Counted from the first letter of the stretch, positions 8,290-17,050 are shown. The stretch: DNA of 64,000 nucleotides from Myceligenerans salitolerans (GCF_017349295.1 NZ_JAFMPK010000048.1:1-64000); one strand, 5' to 3'. Notes: generated by a model not told the origin, from the letters alone. Numbers and translations: made by a program.

Positions 8290-9285
8290 TCATCGCGACC
8301 TGCACCGCCACACCACGCCCGCCGGGTAACCGGCCATCTTCGCCAGATCGCCCGCCGCCACCACCACCGGGACAGCCACCAGTAACCGAAGGGTGGCGCA
8401 CCTCCCCGGTGGACGCCGCCGCCAGGCACGGCGGAAGAACTTGGCGCTGTAGCCCAGGAAGCCCAGCACCAGCAACGGGCGGATCATCGCCGGGAACGGG
8501 GCGAGCACACCGGCTGCTCCAGCCGCGTAGGTTGCGTAGCGCAGCGCATGCCGCCGGGGCCAGAGCCCGGACTTCCCGTCACCGCGGGCGTACCGGTAGT
8601 ACTGCTTCGCGTACGCCCGCCAGCCGTCCCGCGCCGACCACCGGGCGATCGCGCCCGGCTCGAACACGAACCGGAGCCCGGCCCGCTTCATGGCCAGGTC
8701 GAACACCAGGTCCTCGCAGTAGTCCAGCCACTCCGGGTAGCCCGAGGCCGCGCGCCACGCATCCCGGGTGACGAGCAGCGAACGGCTCGACGGGAGGAAC
8801 GTGGCGGGGTCGATCTCGTCGCGCAGAGGCATGAGTACCGTGGCGAACAGCCGCTCGTTCCACGAGTTCCACATCGGCTCGAAGAACCCCGCCACCACGT
8901 CGACGTCGTCCCGCTTCGCCGCGACGAGTGCTTCGAGCCAGCCCGCGTCCAGGCACGTGCCGGCATCGGTGACGGCGATGACCTCGTGCTGTGCCCGTTC
9001 GATCGCCAGATTGCGGCCCTCGGAGATGTTGGCTCCGGCCGCCTCGATCACCGTCAGCTTCACCGGGGCGGTCGTCCCCCAGGACTCCAGGACGGATACG
9101 GTCTCGTCCGTCGAGCCGCCGTCGACGACCACCAGTTCGTCGGGCAGCAGCGTCTGGGCCGACAGCGACTCGAGGAATGCGGGAAGGCCGTGCTCCTCGT
9201 TCAGCACGGTCATGACCAGTGAGACCTGCGGGGTGCTGTTCCACCGCCGGCGCGCCACCGTGGCCCGGTCCGCGCGGCCGCTCAT
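8290..9285 (-). CDS. GT2-family glycosyltransferase
   Basis: This is a 331-residue GT-A fold enzyme. QVSLVMTVLNEEHGLPAFLESL opens the nucleotide-binding half, with VVVDGGSTDET, then AGANISEGRNLAIERA and the metal-binding-like VTDAGTCLDAGWLEALV. A C-terminal hydrophobic stretch (AAGAAGVLAPFPAMIRPLLVLGFLG) suggests membrane association. It probably adds one sugar to the lipid-linked EPS repeat. Its ATG overlaps the stop of the preceding glycosyltransferase by ATGA, so the two are translationally coupled. The open frame continues upstream, but 9285 is the natural start because of that overlap. Sugar specificity cannot be read from sequence. Confidence 0.88.
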   Translation of the reverse strand: MSGRADRATVARRRWNSTPQVSLVMTVLNEEHGLPAFLESLSAQTLLPDELVVVDGGSTDETVSVLESWGTTAPVKLTVIEAAGANISEGRNLAIERAQHEVIAVTDAGTCLDAGWLEALVAAKRDDVDVVAGFFEPMWNSWNERLFATVLMPLRDEIDPATFLPSSRSLLVTRDAWRAASGYPEWLDYCEDLVFDLAMKRAGLRFVFEPGAIARWSARDGWRAYAKQYYRYARGDGKSGLWPRRHALRYATYAAGAAGVLAPFPAMIRPLLVLGFLGYSAKFFRRAWRRRPPGRCATLRLLVAVPVVVAAGDLAKMAGYPAGVVWRCRSR

Positions 9286-10091
9286 GCGCGGACCCCGATC
9301 ATCGCGCCCGCTGCGTCGATGCGGTGCAACTGCTCGGCCTGCCGGCCCATCGGTACGAGGCAGTACGGGTGCTTCCGGTAGAACCGCCAGGCACTCGCGA
9401 GCTCCAGACGCCACGCGCGCGCCGAGAAGCCCCGTCCCGTCTCGCGACCCCAGCCGTGCTGCCAGCGGACATCCCCGTCCACCCGCACACTCAGGCCCTG
9501 CTGCCAGGCCCGCACCCCCAGGTCCGCGTCCTCGTAGTACACGAAGAACCCGTCGTCCCAGCCGGCCAGGGCTTCGAACGCCCGCCGGGTGACCGCGAGT
9601 GCGGCCCCCATGGCCCAGACGACGTCGACCAGCTCACCCGGCCGGGCGAAACGCTGGTACCGCGCATCGGGTAGCCGGAGCAGATGCTTGATCTTCCGCG
9701 TGAGGAACGGTGTTCCGCGGCCGTTCTCCTGCGGCGTCCCGTTCGGGTTGACCAGCTGCGGCGCGATGATGCCGCCGTGGCGGAGGGCGCCGTCGGCGAG
9801 CGCGGCGATCCCCTCCTCGGTCACCGTGACGTCGGGGTTGCAGAAGATCAGCACGTCGGTGTCGACCGATCTGGCACCGACGTTGTTGGCCGCCGAGAAG
9901 CCCAGGTTGGAGGGCAGTTCCAGGACGCGGGCGCCCAGCTCCGCCGCGACGCGCGACGACCCGTCGGACGATGCGTTGTCCACGACGACCCACGGGTACC
10001 GGCCGAAGGGATGGTCCCGCCAGAACTCGGCCAGCGTCCGCGCGCTGTTGTAGGTCACGGTGATCAGGGCGACATCGCCGTCTGTGCCCAC
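9282..10091 (-). CDS. GT2-family glycosyltransferase (rhamnosyltransferase-like)
   Basis: The protein has about 269 residues. VALITVTYNSARTLAEFW and WVVVDNASSDGS at the N-terminus, LGFSAANNVGAR, then DVLIFCNPDVTV as the DxD-like element and FFVYYEDADLGVRAWQ near the C-terminus match the WbbL/rhamnosyltransferase branch of GT2. I prefer the GTG at 10091 because AGGAG lies seven bases upstream; an ATG at 10106 is the alternative. It is coupled to the next glycosyltransferase by an ATGA overlap. The likely job is transfer of a deoxyhexose, perhaps rhamnose, to the EPS repeat unit; that specificity is only inference. Confidence 0.88.
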   Translation of the reverse strand: MGTDGDVALITVTYNSARTLAEFWRDHPFGRYPWVVVDNASSDGSSRVAAELGARVLELPSNLGFSAANNVGARSVDTDVLIFCNPDVTVTEEGIAALADGALRHGGIIAPQLVNPNGTPQENGRGTPFLTRKIKHLLRLPDARYQRFARPGELVDVVWAMGAALAVTRRAFEALAGWDDGFFVYYEDADLGVRAWQQGLSVRVDGDVRWQHGWGRETGRGFSARAWRLELASAWRFYRKHPYCLVPMGRQAEQLHRIDAAGAMIGVRA

Positions 10092-10191
10092 GGACGTTCT
10101 CCTCATGGTCTCGGGTGCAGCTCACTGTCGGGGTACGGCCGGATGCGGGCGGCGGACTCCGCCCGGTGCGCGGGCCGACCCGGTGCCCCAC

Positions 10192-11745
10192 TCAATACGC
10201 CCCGCTGGGCATGAAGACCTCCCGCGCCGTACGCAGGAGGATTCCCACGTCACCGAGCAGCGACCAGTTCTCGACGTAGTACAGGTCCAGCCGCACGCTC
10301 TGGTCGACCGGGAGATCGTTGCGTCCGCTCACCTGCCACAGGCCCGTCAGCCCAGGCTTCACGTACAGGCGGCGCTTCCACGTGTCGTCGTACTGCCGCA
10401 CCTCGTCGGCGACCTGCGGGCGCGGGCCCACGAGACTCATGTCGCCCTTCAGTACGTTGATGAGCTGAGGGAACTCGTCGATCGAGTACTTGCGCAGGAA
10501 GCGGCCCACCGGTGTGACGCGCGGGTCGTTCTTCGGCTTGTAGAAGACACCGGCTTCTTCGCCGAGCGCCTCGGTCAGCCGCGTCTCGGAGCCCTGCCGC
10601 ATGGAACGCAGCTTGTACATCGTGAACGGCTCGCCGTTCAGCCCGATCCGCTGCTGGCAGAAAAGCGCCGACCCGCGGGAGGTGAGCCGGACGAGCACCG
10701 CGCACACCACGAGGGGTACGAGCATGACCGCAAGGATCGCGGTCGCGCCGACGACGTCGAACGCCCGCTTGACGCCGTGCTGCAGCCCCGTATAGCCCGG
10801 GCGCGTGACCTGGACCATCGGTACACCGTCGACCGGTGTGATGACGAGCCTTGGGGCAGCGACGTCGGCCAGACCGGGTACCACGACGAGCTTCGCGCCC
10901 GTCGACTCGAGATCCCAGGCGAGCCGTTTCAGGGCGGACGGCGTCGCGTCCTCGTGTGCCGTAACCACCACGGCGTCGGCGTCCACGCTGGCGGCGACGT
11001 CGGCAGCCTCGGCGACGGTACCGAGCACGGGCACCCTGTCGAGGGGCGACGGCGATCCGACGCCCCCGCGCACGCACACGCCGACCACCTCGAATCCGGC
11101 GCCACGTGCCCGCTCGATACGCCGCCCGAGGTCGCCGACCGCATCACGGGATCCGACGAGCAGGGTACGGCGGTGACACTCACCCTGGCGGCGCCGCGCG
11201 TGCAGCCGGCGCTGCAACAGCCACCGCCCGAGCAGGACCAGTGCGAACCCGACGGGAAGTGTCACGGCGACGTAGGACCGCGCCAGATCGAACTTGGCGA
11301 GGTAGCAGACCACGGCCAGGACTCCGAACATGGCGAGTGTGCCCCGGGCCACGCGCACGTACTCCTCACGCCCCGACCCGATGACCTCGGGCCGGCGGGA
11401 CCCGGCGAGGCCGAGCGCGATCACCCACCCCTCCATGAGCGCGACGCTCAGCAGCACGTAAAGCCCGCCGCGCGGTTCGAGCAACTCCACGTCGATGGCG
11501 CGGTCGAACCGGAGGAAGTATCCAAGACCCACGCCGAAGCTCACGGCGATCAGGTCGAACACCAGGGCCCGGGTGTTGAGATCGTCCTGCCAGCGGGCGG
11601 CTGCGCCGCGCCGCGGGCGTGGAATGTCGATGCGAATCGCGGGTGAGCCCTCTGGTCGGGCCGTGGGCCCGGAGAACTGCTCCTCCATGGCCTCGGTCTC
11701 GCGATCCAGGTCGGGGACCGACACGGCGTCTCTCTTGATCGTCAC
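10192..11745 (-). CDS. Polyprenyl glycosylphosphotransferase (initiating sugar-1-P transferase)
   Basis: This 517-residue enzyme is expected to start EPS repeat synthesis by moving a sugar phosphate to undecaprenyl phosphate. Four N-terminal membrane helices are followed by a CoA-binding/Rossmann-like segment (RRTLLVGSRDAVGDLGRRI) and a fifth helix. The bacterial sugar transferase domain has KRAFDVVGA, then FTMYKLRSM, RVTPVGRFLRKYSIDEFPQLINVLKGDMSLVGPRP and LKPGLTGLWQVSGR-type motifs (here VKPGLTGLWQVSGRNDL). The GTG at 11745 has a weak GGTGGA upstream, so the start is approximate. It belongs to the WbaP/CpsE family. The substrate, glucose or galactose, is not decidable by eye. Confidence 0.9.
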   Translation of the reverse strand: MTIKRDAVSVPDLDRETEAMEEQFSGPTARPEGSPAIRIDIPRPRRGAAARWQDDLNTRALVFDLIAVSFGVGLGYFLRFDRAIDVELLEPRGGLYVLLSVALMEGWVIALGLAGSRRPEVIGSGREEYVRVARGTLAMFGVLAVVCYLAKFDLARSYVAVTLPVGFALVLLGRWLLQRRLHARRRQGECHRRTLLVGSRDAVGDLGRRIERARGAGFEVVGVCVRGGVGSPSPLDRVPVLGTVAEAADVAASVDADAVVVTAHEDATPSALKRLAWDLESTGAKLVVVPGLADVAAPRLVITPVDGVPMVQVTRPGYTGLQHGVKRAFDVVGATAILAVMLVPLVVCAVLVRLTSRGSALFCQQRIGLNGEPFTMYKLRSMRQGSETRLTEALGEEAGVFYKPKNDPRVTPVGRFLRKYSIDEFPQLINVLKGDMSLVGPRPQVADEVRQYDDTWKRRLYVKPGLTGLWQVSGRNDLPVDQSVRLDLYYVENWSLLGDVGILLRTAREVFMPSGAY

Positions 11746-11773
11746 GATCCACCCCGAGATCAGTCGTCCTGTT

Positions 11774-11821
11774 GGCCGGGCCGTGTGCACACCCTCACGG
11801 GGCGCAGCACACGGCCCGGCC
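11774..11821 (-). terminator. Hairpin between the LAxTG gene and the glycosylphosphotransferase gene
   Basis: A perfect 15-bp stem (GGCCGGGCCGTGTGC at 11774-11788 and its complement at 11807-11821) closes an 18-base loop. It lies between two minus-strand genes. No T run follows, so it could be a factor-assisted terminator or a processing site that separates the surface-protein unit from the EPS genes. Confidence 0.6.
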
Positions 11822-11892
11822 GTTGACATCAGGCCGGCCGGGACGATCGCCACGGCCGGTGGAGTCCGCCCCGGAGGGCGTCGACCCCGTGG

Positions 11893-12552
11893 TCAGGCCC
11901 TGCCGCGTGCACGACGGACCGCGACCAGAGCGGTGATACCCACCACCAGCAGACCCCCGGCCACGGCCAGGTACGGCAGGCCGGTGGGGCCGGTCACGGC
12001 GAGACCGTCACCCGGTTCCTCTGCCGCCGCGACGACGGTCAGGCTCGCCGGATCGGCCAGGTCCTCGCCCTCGGCGTCCACCAGGCTGATCCAATAGTCG
12101 CCCGGCTCCAGGCCGGGGATCGTGGCCGTCGTGGATTCGCCCTGGGCGACTTGGATGCCCTGGCTGTAGACGGTCTTGCCGTCGTGATCGGTGATCATGA
12201 GCGTGGCCATGGCACCGTTACCGTTCGTCGTGGGCATCACCGTGGAGGCGAGGTGTGTGACCACCGGCATGGTCATGGCGACGACGCCGGTCACCATGGG
12301 CGTCGCCATCGTGCCGGCGTCAGCCATCGTGGGTGTCGTGGCGGCGACACCGGCGGCCTCGAACTCCGCCGGGCCCTCCTCGCACGTCACGGCGACGTCG
12401 ATGTCCTCCCCCTCCAGCACGGTCCCGTCGGCGAGCGTGACGTCGCACGGGAACTCGTCCGGGCCGTATTCGTCAGCGACGGCGCTCGTCGCGCCGGCGG
12501 GTATGGTCAGGGCCGCAAGTGTGAAAGCGGCGGCGATAACGCGTCGAAGCAT
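11893..12552 (-). CDS. LAxTG-anchored, Met-rich surface protein
   Basis: The 219-residue precursor has a signal peptide (residues 1 to about 26, cut near AVADEYG) and a small domain with two cysteines (C36, C57). A Thr/Met/Ala-rich stretch at 70-120 carries eight methionines, followed by an Ig-like segment (GESTTATIPGLEPGDYWISLVD). A C-terminal sorting signal has LAVTG (184-188), a hydrophobic helix (about 192-212) and RRARGRA. LAxTG is the pentapeptide used by class E sortases of actinobacteria. The ATG at 12552 has GGGGAAAGAG upstream. It follows the DUF4012 gene in the same direction, which ties it to the cell envelope. No sortase lies in the window. Function is unknown. Confidence 0.78.
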   Translation of the reverse strand: MLRRVIAAAFTLAALTIPAGATSAVADEYGPDEFPCDVTLADGTVLEGEDIDVAVTCEEGPAEFEAAGVAATTPTMADAGTMATPMVTGVVAMTMPVVTHLASTVMPTTNGNGAMATLMITDHDGKTVYSQGIQVAQGESTTATIPGLEPGDYWISLVDAEGEDLADPASLTVVAAAEEPGDGLAVTGPTGLPYLAVAGGLLVVGITALVAVRRARGRA

Positions 12553-12644
12553 TGCTCTTTCCCCTGTGTTGCGTTCTGCTGCGTGAAAGTGCGCTGAGCA
12601 CCTGACTTCAGGCCTGGCATTGTTGCGCAGAGGCCCGAAATACC

Positions 12645-14561
12645 TCATTCAGCTGCGCCCGACAGGTCATCCGAGATCGTGACATCTACGGGCTCGACGC
12701 CCGGAGTAACACGAACAATGATGTCTCCGGACTGACGCTTCCCGGTGATCATGGCATAGGTCACAGAAGCTGTCGCGCCGGGTGAAAGGCTGATGCTTCG
12801 CGATGCTAGTGAAAATTCGCCCTGCTTCTTTGGGGTAAGTCCGATTTCCTGGCCCTGTGACGACGCACCTGAAATCCAGCCACCAGCAGGCGCGTACACC
12901 AGGCAACGCAGCCTGATCTCGCCCGGAGTTCTTTCCGTGTAGCCGACGAAATGCTCGGGCATCGTCGCTATCTGCGCCTCCGGCACCGTCGATGCGTACG
13001 TCACGGTCACTTCGAGCTCCCGTGACCCGTCCTGCCGCTCCGCCACCACGGCCACATCGACGTCGGTGTCGAGGTGGTAGGCGATCTTGGCCATGTTGAT
13101 TCCCTGGGCGAACACGCCCACCACCGGGGAGTCCCCGCGGACTCCGGTCAGGGAGCCGTCCAGCACGGTGTCGGCGAGCCGCCGGTTCACGGCCTCGTCG
13201 GCCGACCACACGAGCAGCCTCCCCTGGCGTGCCACCTCGACGAGTGCGGACACGATCGCCACGCGGTCCTCGCCCCGCGGGGCGGCGAGCCGGTCGAAGG
13301 CCTGCTCCGCGACCCGCGCGAAGATCTTGTCCTGCTCCTGCGGGCTCTCGTGCTCGAAGTACACGTCGTGGAGCAGGTAGTCGGCCAACTCGTGGGGGGC
13401 GACCCGCACACCGTCCCGGACCTCGATCGGTCCGCTGCCGCCCAGGAGAGCCTCGAGGGCCAGCGGGTCGGCCGTCAGGACGCCGTCGACCTCACGCCCA
13501 GTCTCACGCAGCCACATCTGGCGCGCGAGTTGCGCCGCTCGCGGGAAGTCCGGGGTCATGGTGACGTTCTGCATCCAGCGCGCGACCTCTCCGTGCCGGC
13601 CCAGCACAGATCGTTCGTCCGGCGTCAGGGGAAGCACCGGCTCCTCGAACGGACCGACCATGCCCCCTGGCATCTGGTTTACGAGAGTGACCTCGCCGTC
13701 GGCGGCCCGCAGTACGACCACCGTGCCCGTGATGCCGCCGAGGGCGCGTGGCTCGGCCGGGTTCTGAACCAGTACCAGGTAGTCCCGCGGGCCATCCGCG
13801 CCGAGCAGCGGGGGTATCACCTCGACCGCCCGCGCGGCGGTTGCCGTCGTCGACCGGAGGCCATCGAGTTCCCGGCGAAGCCTGTCGACGGCCGCGCCGA
13901 CCTGAGGAACCATCACCCCGTCCAAGGACTCGACTCGTTCGGCCGCGAGCCCGACGGACCGGTCGGCACGCACGACATCCGGTGCCACGCGTTCCAGCGG
14001 CTCCAGGTTCAACCGTCCGTTCTCGGGGGCGAACATCGCGGGATCGGCGAGCTCCGCGCTGCGCGCCAGGTCCGGCAGCGCACCGTGCGCGAGTTCGTCG
14101 ACCACCTCGGACATCGTCGCGATCGCCTCCACGGTCGGTCCCGCTCCCGGAAGCTCCCGCGCCAGCGACCAGTGCGGTCCCCGCGTGGCCTGATAGGCCT
14201 CACTCGTGTCGTGCTGCAGCTCGGCGATCTGCTCGTGGATGCGGTCCGTGTTCCCGGACATGGCATCGGCCCGCAGTGTGGCCACACCCTCGGCGGCGTC
14301 GGCCAGTGCGGTCCGCGCCCGCAGGGCATCGAGCGTCACCCACGCGACCACGACGACGAGCAGCAGCAGGACGGCGGCGACCCCCCACAAGGCGCGGCGC
14401 AGCGGCCGCCAGCGCCGGGCACTCCAGAACGGTGCCCGACCCTGTGCCCGCATTCCACTGCCGGACGCCGGCACGCCGGGGCCGGATGTGACGCTGGTTT
14501 CGGGCGTCTGGGCGAACCGGCTCGCGCCCGCCCATTTCTCGCCCCATCCCGGATGTGTCAC
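12645..14561 (-). CDS. DUF4012 domain membrane protein
   Basis: This 638-residue protein has a cytoplasmic basic N-terminus, one transmembrane helix at about 56-78 and a large extracytoplasmic part. The DUF4012 core includes YLVLVQNPAEPRALGGITGTV, then MQNVTMTPDFPRAAQLA and GVLTADPLALEALLGGSGPI. DUF4012 proteins are common beside exopolysaccharide genes in actinobacteria and have been compared with LytR-CpsA-Psr-like envelope proteins, but the biochemical role is not settled. The C-terminal 110 residues form a beta-rich domain. The GTG start at 14561 opens this minus-strand locus, opposite the tyrosine phosphatase gene. It is the first gene of the EPS transcription unit. Confidence 0.88.
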   Translation of the reverse strand: MTHPGWGEKWAGASRFAQTPETSVTSGPGVPASGSGMRAQGRAPFWSARRWRPLRRALWGVAAVLLLLVVVVAWVTLDALRARTALADAAEGVATLRADAMSGNTDRIHEQIAELQHDTSEAYQATRGPHWSLARELPGAGPTVEAIATMSEVVDELAHGALPDLARSAELADPAMFAPENGRLNLEPLERVAPDVVRADRSVGLAAERVESLDGVMVPQVGAAVDRLRRELDGLRSTTATAARAVEVIPPLLGADGPRDYLVLVQNPAEPRALGGITGTVVVLRAADGEVTLVNQMPGGMVGPFEEPVLPLTPDERSVLGRHGEVARWMQNVTMTPDFPRAAQLARQMWLRETGREVDGVLTADPLALEALLGGSGPIEVRDGVRVAPHELADYLLHDVYFEHESPQEQDKIFARVAEQAFDRLAAPRGEDRVAIVSALVEVARQGRLLVWSADEAVNRRLADTVLDGSLTGVRGDSPVVGVFAQGINMAKIAYHLDTDVDVAVVAERQDGSRELEVTVTYASTVPEAQIATMPEHFVGYTERTPGEIRLRCLVYAPAGGWISGASSQGQEIGLTPKKQGEFSLASRSISLSPGATASVTYAMITGKRQSGDIIVRVTPGVEPVDVTISDDLSGAAE

Positions 14562-14771
14562 AGGCCCCCCGCCCGGAACTCGGAAATCGATCCGCCGATG
14601 CCGCCCTCAGGTTCAGACATTCGGGCAGATATCACCGGCGAGGTTCGCCGACGCGCGATACGTTACCGGCGGGTCCACGACCGGTCCTGCGCAGGCGTGA
14701 TCATCTCGGTGCGCGCTGCCATGTGGTCGGCCGACCCGGAATGCATTTCTCCGACGACAAGGGGCCGCGCC

Positions 14772-15374
14772 ATGCCGTACAACGTGCTCACGGTCTGCAC
14801 CGGGAACATCTGCCGATCACCCGCCGCCGAGGCATTGCTGAGGAGCCGTCTCGACGATTCCGTCCACGTGTTGAGCGCGGGAACCGGCGCCCTGGTCGGC
14901 CGGCCCGTTCCCGCCCGGATGGCCGAGCTCGTGACCGCCGCGGGCGGCGAAGTCGCGAACTTCGCGGCGCGGCAGGCGACCCCCGCGATGATCCAGGAGT
15001 CGGACCTGATCCTCACCCTCACGGTGCGCCACCGCGCCTGGGTGGTGGACCAGGTTCCCGCGGCGGTGCGCCGCACTCTCACCCTCCGGGAGCTCGGCCG
15101 CCTGGTGAGCACCATCCCGCCCGGGGTCTTCGACCCGTCGACGCTGCCCGACGACGCGGCCCGGCTCGCCGCGCTCCTGCCCCTGGCGCTCGGAGAGCGC
15201 CGCCGGCACGCCGGCAGGCGGCACGACGACGACGTCGTGGACCCCTACGGGAGGTCAGGAGCCGCCTACCGCACGTCGTTCGACCAGATCACGAGCGGCC
15301 TGACGCCGGTGCTGCGCGCGATCGCGGCGCGACCGCGCGGTTCCCTAGACTGGCCTCGTGCCGACCATCGTTGA
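14772..15374 (+). CDS. Low-molecular-weight protein tyrosine phosphatase
   Basis: The 200-residue protein has the P-loop VCTGNICRSP (catalytic C9, R15) right at the N-terminus. A C-terminal VVDPYGRSGAAY carries the general-acid aspartate of the family. Members are usually 150-165 residues; the extra length comes from a loop around 120-160 ending in a basic and acidic run (ERRRHAGRRHDDD). It should dephosphorylate the Wzz/BY-kinase of the adjacent EPS locus, the classical Wzb-Wzc partnership. It is transcribed away from that locus. The ATG at 14772 has AAGGGG upstream, and the much longer open frame to the left is a shadow of the DUF4012 gene. Confidence 0.92.
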   Translation: MPYNVLTVCTGNICRSPAAEALLRSRLDDSVHVLSAGTGALVGRPVPARMAELVTAAGGEVANFAARQATPAMIQESDLILTLTVRHRAWVVDQVPAAVRRTLTLRELGRLVSTIPPGVFDPSTLPDDAARLAALLPLALGERRRHAGRRHDDDVVDPYGRSGAAYRTSFDQITSGLTPVLRAIAARPRGSLDWPRADHR

Positions 15375-15597
15375 ACTCCTGGCGCACCCGGAACGACGCC
15401 GCCCCAGCCCGCCCGCCCCGCGTGCGAACCTCGCGCGGGTGCTTCTCGCCGGTATGGCCGTCTGGGGGGTGGCGCTCGTCGTCTCGCTCGTCATGGCCCT
15501 GACCGGGGCCGGGAACTGGTCCGCGGTGGCCGTGTGCGGCACCGGGCTCGCGCTGGGAGCACCGGGCATTCTCTGGGCCGGCCGGCACCGGGACTGA
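15358..15597 (+). CDS. DUF2530-like small membrane protein
   Basis: The 79-residue product has a hydrophilic proline-rich N-terminus and two predicted membrane helices (about 28-47 and 53-70), ending GILWAGRHRD. Its size and topology match the DUF2530 family, which is widespread in actinobacteria and has no known function. The GTG start lies inside the end of the tyrosine phosphatase gene (17-base overlap), suggesting translational coupling. The match to DUF2530 is by general pattern, so the name is moderately secure while the coding status is good. Confidence 0.72.
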   Translation: MPTIVELLAHPERRRPSPPAPRANLARVLLAGMAVWGVALVVSLVMALTGAGNWSAVAVCGTGLALGAPGILWAGRHRD

Positions 15598-15610
15598 GGA
15601 CGCTCCCGCG

Positions 15611-15648
15611 CGGTCCTGCCGTCAGCTCTCGGTCCTGCCGTCAGCTCT
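15611..15648 (+). repeat. 19-bp tandem duplication over the DUF3027 stop codon
   Basis: The 19-mer CGGTCCTGCCGTCAGCTCT occurs twice without a gap. The stop codon of the minus-strand DUF3027 gene (15641-15643) lies in the second copy, and the first copy lies just downstream of it. Confidence 0.9.
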
Positions 15649-16450
15649 CGGGAGTGACGGTCTCGACCGCGCCGTCGTCCACGAGCGGAACCTGGTCCGG
15701 CCAGTCGGAGGCGCGGGATTCCACGTCGGTCTCCGAGTGCGCGCCGCAGCCGTGGTCGAGCGAGACCACCTTGCCGTCGTCGGGGGACCACTCGTTCGCG
15801 CAGACCCCGAAGAGCTGGCCCATCGGGCCGGCGAGCGGGATGAGGAACCCGCAGCTGAGGCACTCGGACGCCGACGCCACCGCGCCGGCCGACGTCGGAC
15901 CGCGTGAGCCGCGGTACCACCGCTCGGCCGCCGCGTCGCGCCCCTCGGGCGACAGGACCCGTGCGCGGGCGAGCGCGAGTTCGTCGATCGCCACCTCGTC
16001 GGCCTCGGGGTCACCGGTCGGCGTGTAGCCGGGTTCGAGGCGCGGGTCGTCGGCACGGAACGGCAGCACGTCGCCGGAGCCGATGTCACCCGGCCGCAGC
16101 CGTTCGGCCCACGGCACCCACGCCGGCGCCAGGATCGCCTCGTCGCCGGGCAGCAGCTCGACCTCGGACACGGTCGCGTTGCGGCTGCGGGGGACACGGG
16201 CCACGGTCACGGTCCAGTGCCAGCCGCGGTAGCCCTTCATCGTCGCCGCGAAGCGGTGCGAGACCACGCGGTCGGCCTCCAGGGCGGTGCCGAGGTGCTC
16301 GCCGACGTCCGACGAATGCTCCGCGACCTCCTCGGCCGCGGCGCGTGCCAGCTCCACGGCGCCGTTGAGCACGGCGTCGCGGCTGGTCCGAGTGGTACGG
16401 CGGGCGGTCGCGCGCCGGGCGGGTGCTGTCGTCGTCACAGTGGGCCTCAC
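15641..16450 (-). CDS. DUF3027 domain protein
   Basis: The 269-residue protein has an alanine- and arginine-rich N-terminus, then GAVELARAAAEEVAEHSSDVGEHLG and HRFAATMKGYRGWHWTVTVARVPR, the signature of DUF3027. The central acidic segment LLPGDEAILAPAWVPWAERLRPGDIGSGD is also typical. The C-terminal half has ECLSCGFLIPLAG and DHGCGAHSE, three cysteines and a histidine that could bind a metal; this is my reading. The family is confined to actinobacteria and of unknown function. It is encoded just downstream of a cold-shock protein gene in the same orientation, a pairing often seen in this phylum. Confidence 0.88.
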   Translation of the reverse strand: MRPTVTTTAPARRATARRTTRTSRDAVLNGAVELARAAAEEVAEHSSDVGEHLGTALEADRVVSHRFAATMKGYRGWHWTVTVARVPRSRNATVSEVELLPGDEAILAPAWVPWAERLRPGDIGSGDVLPFRADDPRLEPGYTPTGDPEADEVAIDELALARARVLSPEGRDAAAERWYRGSRGPTSAGAVASASECLSCGFLIPLAGPMGQLFGVCANEWSPDDGKVVSLDHGCGAHSETDVESRASDWPDQVPLVDDGAVETVTPES

Positions 16451-16460
16451 GGGTGGTCGG

Positions 16461-16838
16461 TCAGGCTGCGAAGTCGTCCGCGACCTTGCGCAGCATCTTC
16501 GCGATCTTCTCCGAGTTGGCGGGGTAGCGCCCCCTGCGCAGGCTTTCCGCCGCGGCGTCGAGCACCTTGTGCAGGTCCTCGACGATCACGGCCATGTCGT
16601 CCGGCGGCGTGCGCTTGTTCTTGGCGACCGACGGGACCGCGGTGTCCAGCACGCGAACGGCCAGTGCCTGCGGCCCCTTACGGCCGTCGGCCACGCCGAA
16701 CTCGACCTTCGCGCCGGGGCGGGGCACCACGCCGTCGGGCAGCGCCGAGGCATGGAGGAACACCTCGCCGCCGTCGTCGCTCCCGATGAAACCGAAGCCA
16801 CGATCGGCGTCGAACCACTTGACCTTGCCGGTGGGCAC
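16461..16838 (-). CDS. Cold-shock domain protein with C-terminal extension
   Basis: The 125-residue protein begins with a complete cold-shock domain (residues 1-65). RNP1 is RGFGFIG and RNP2 is EVFLHASAL, with the opening GKVKWFDADRG. About 60 residues of mostly helical sequence follow (AVIVEDLHKVLDAAAESLRRGRYPANSEKIAKMLRKVADDF). Typical CspA proteins stop at about 67 residues, so this is the extended actinobacterial type. It binds single-stranded RNA or DNA. The ATG at 16838 lies 11 bases downstream of an AGGAGAAGG element. It is upstream of DUF3027 and probably co-transcribed with it. Confidence 0.92.
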   Translation of the reverse strand: MPTGKVKWFDADRGFGFIGSDDGGEVFLHASALPDGVVPRPGAKVEFGVADGRKGPQALAVRVLDTAVPSVAKNKRTPPDDMAVIVEDLHKVLDAAAESLRRGRYPANSEKIAKMLRKVADDFAA

Positions 16839-17050
16839 CTGAACCTTCTCCTGCTGCGCGGCGAGCGGACTCGCCGGTATGGACCGGGGCGGCCGCAGGC
16901 CCGCCGACGCGCGCGTCGGGGAACTGCTGACCAGAGAACAAGGTTACCGGTCCGGCGCGGGGTACGTCGCATCCATTCGGCCCGCCCTCACGGGTACCGC
17001 CGCCACCCGGGCCGGCGGGGCCCTCAGGCAGGCCACGTAGCATTGCCGGG

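Noticed and set aside
8207..8401. N-terminal extension of the BY-kinase
   Set aside because: The longer open frame lacks a ribosome-binding site and overlaps the upstream glycosyltransferase gene end, while GTG at 8206 has AGGAG at the right distance.
10060..11646. 528-residue plus-strand frame
   Set aside because: It is antisense to the glycosylphosphotransferase, with His/Arg/Asp-rich composition typical of a complement.
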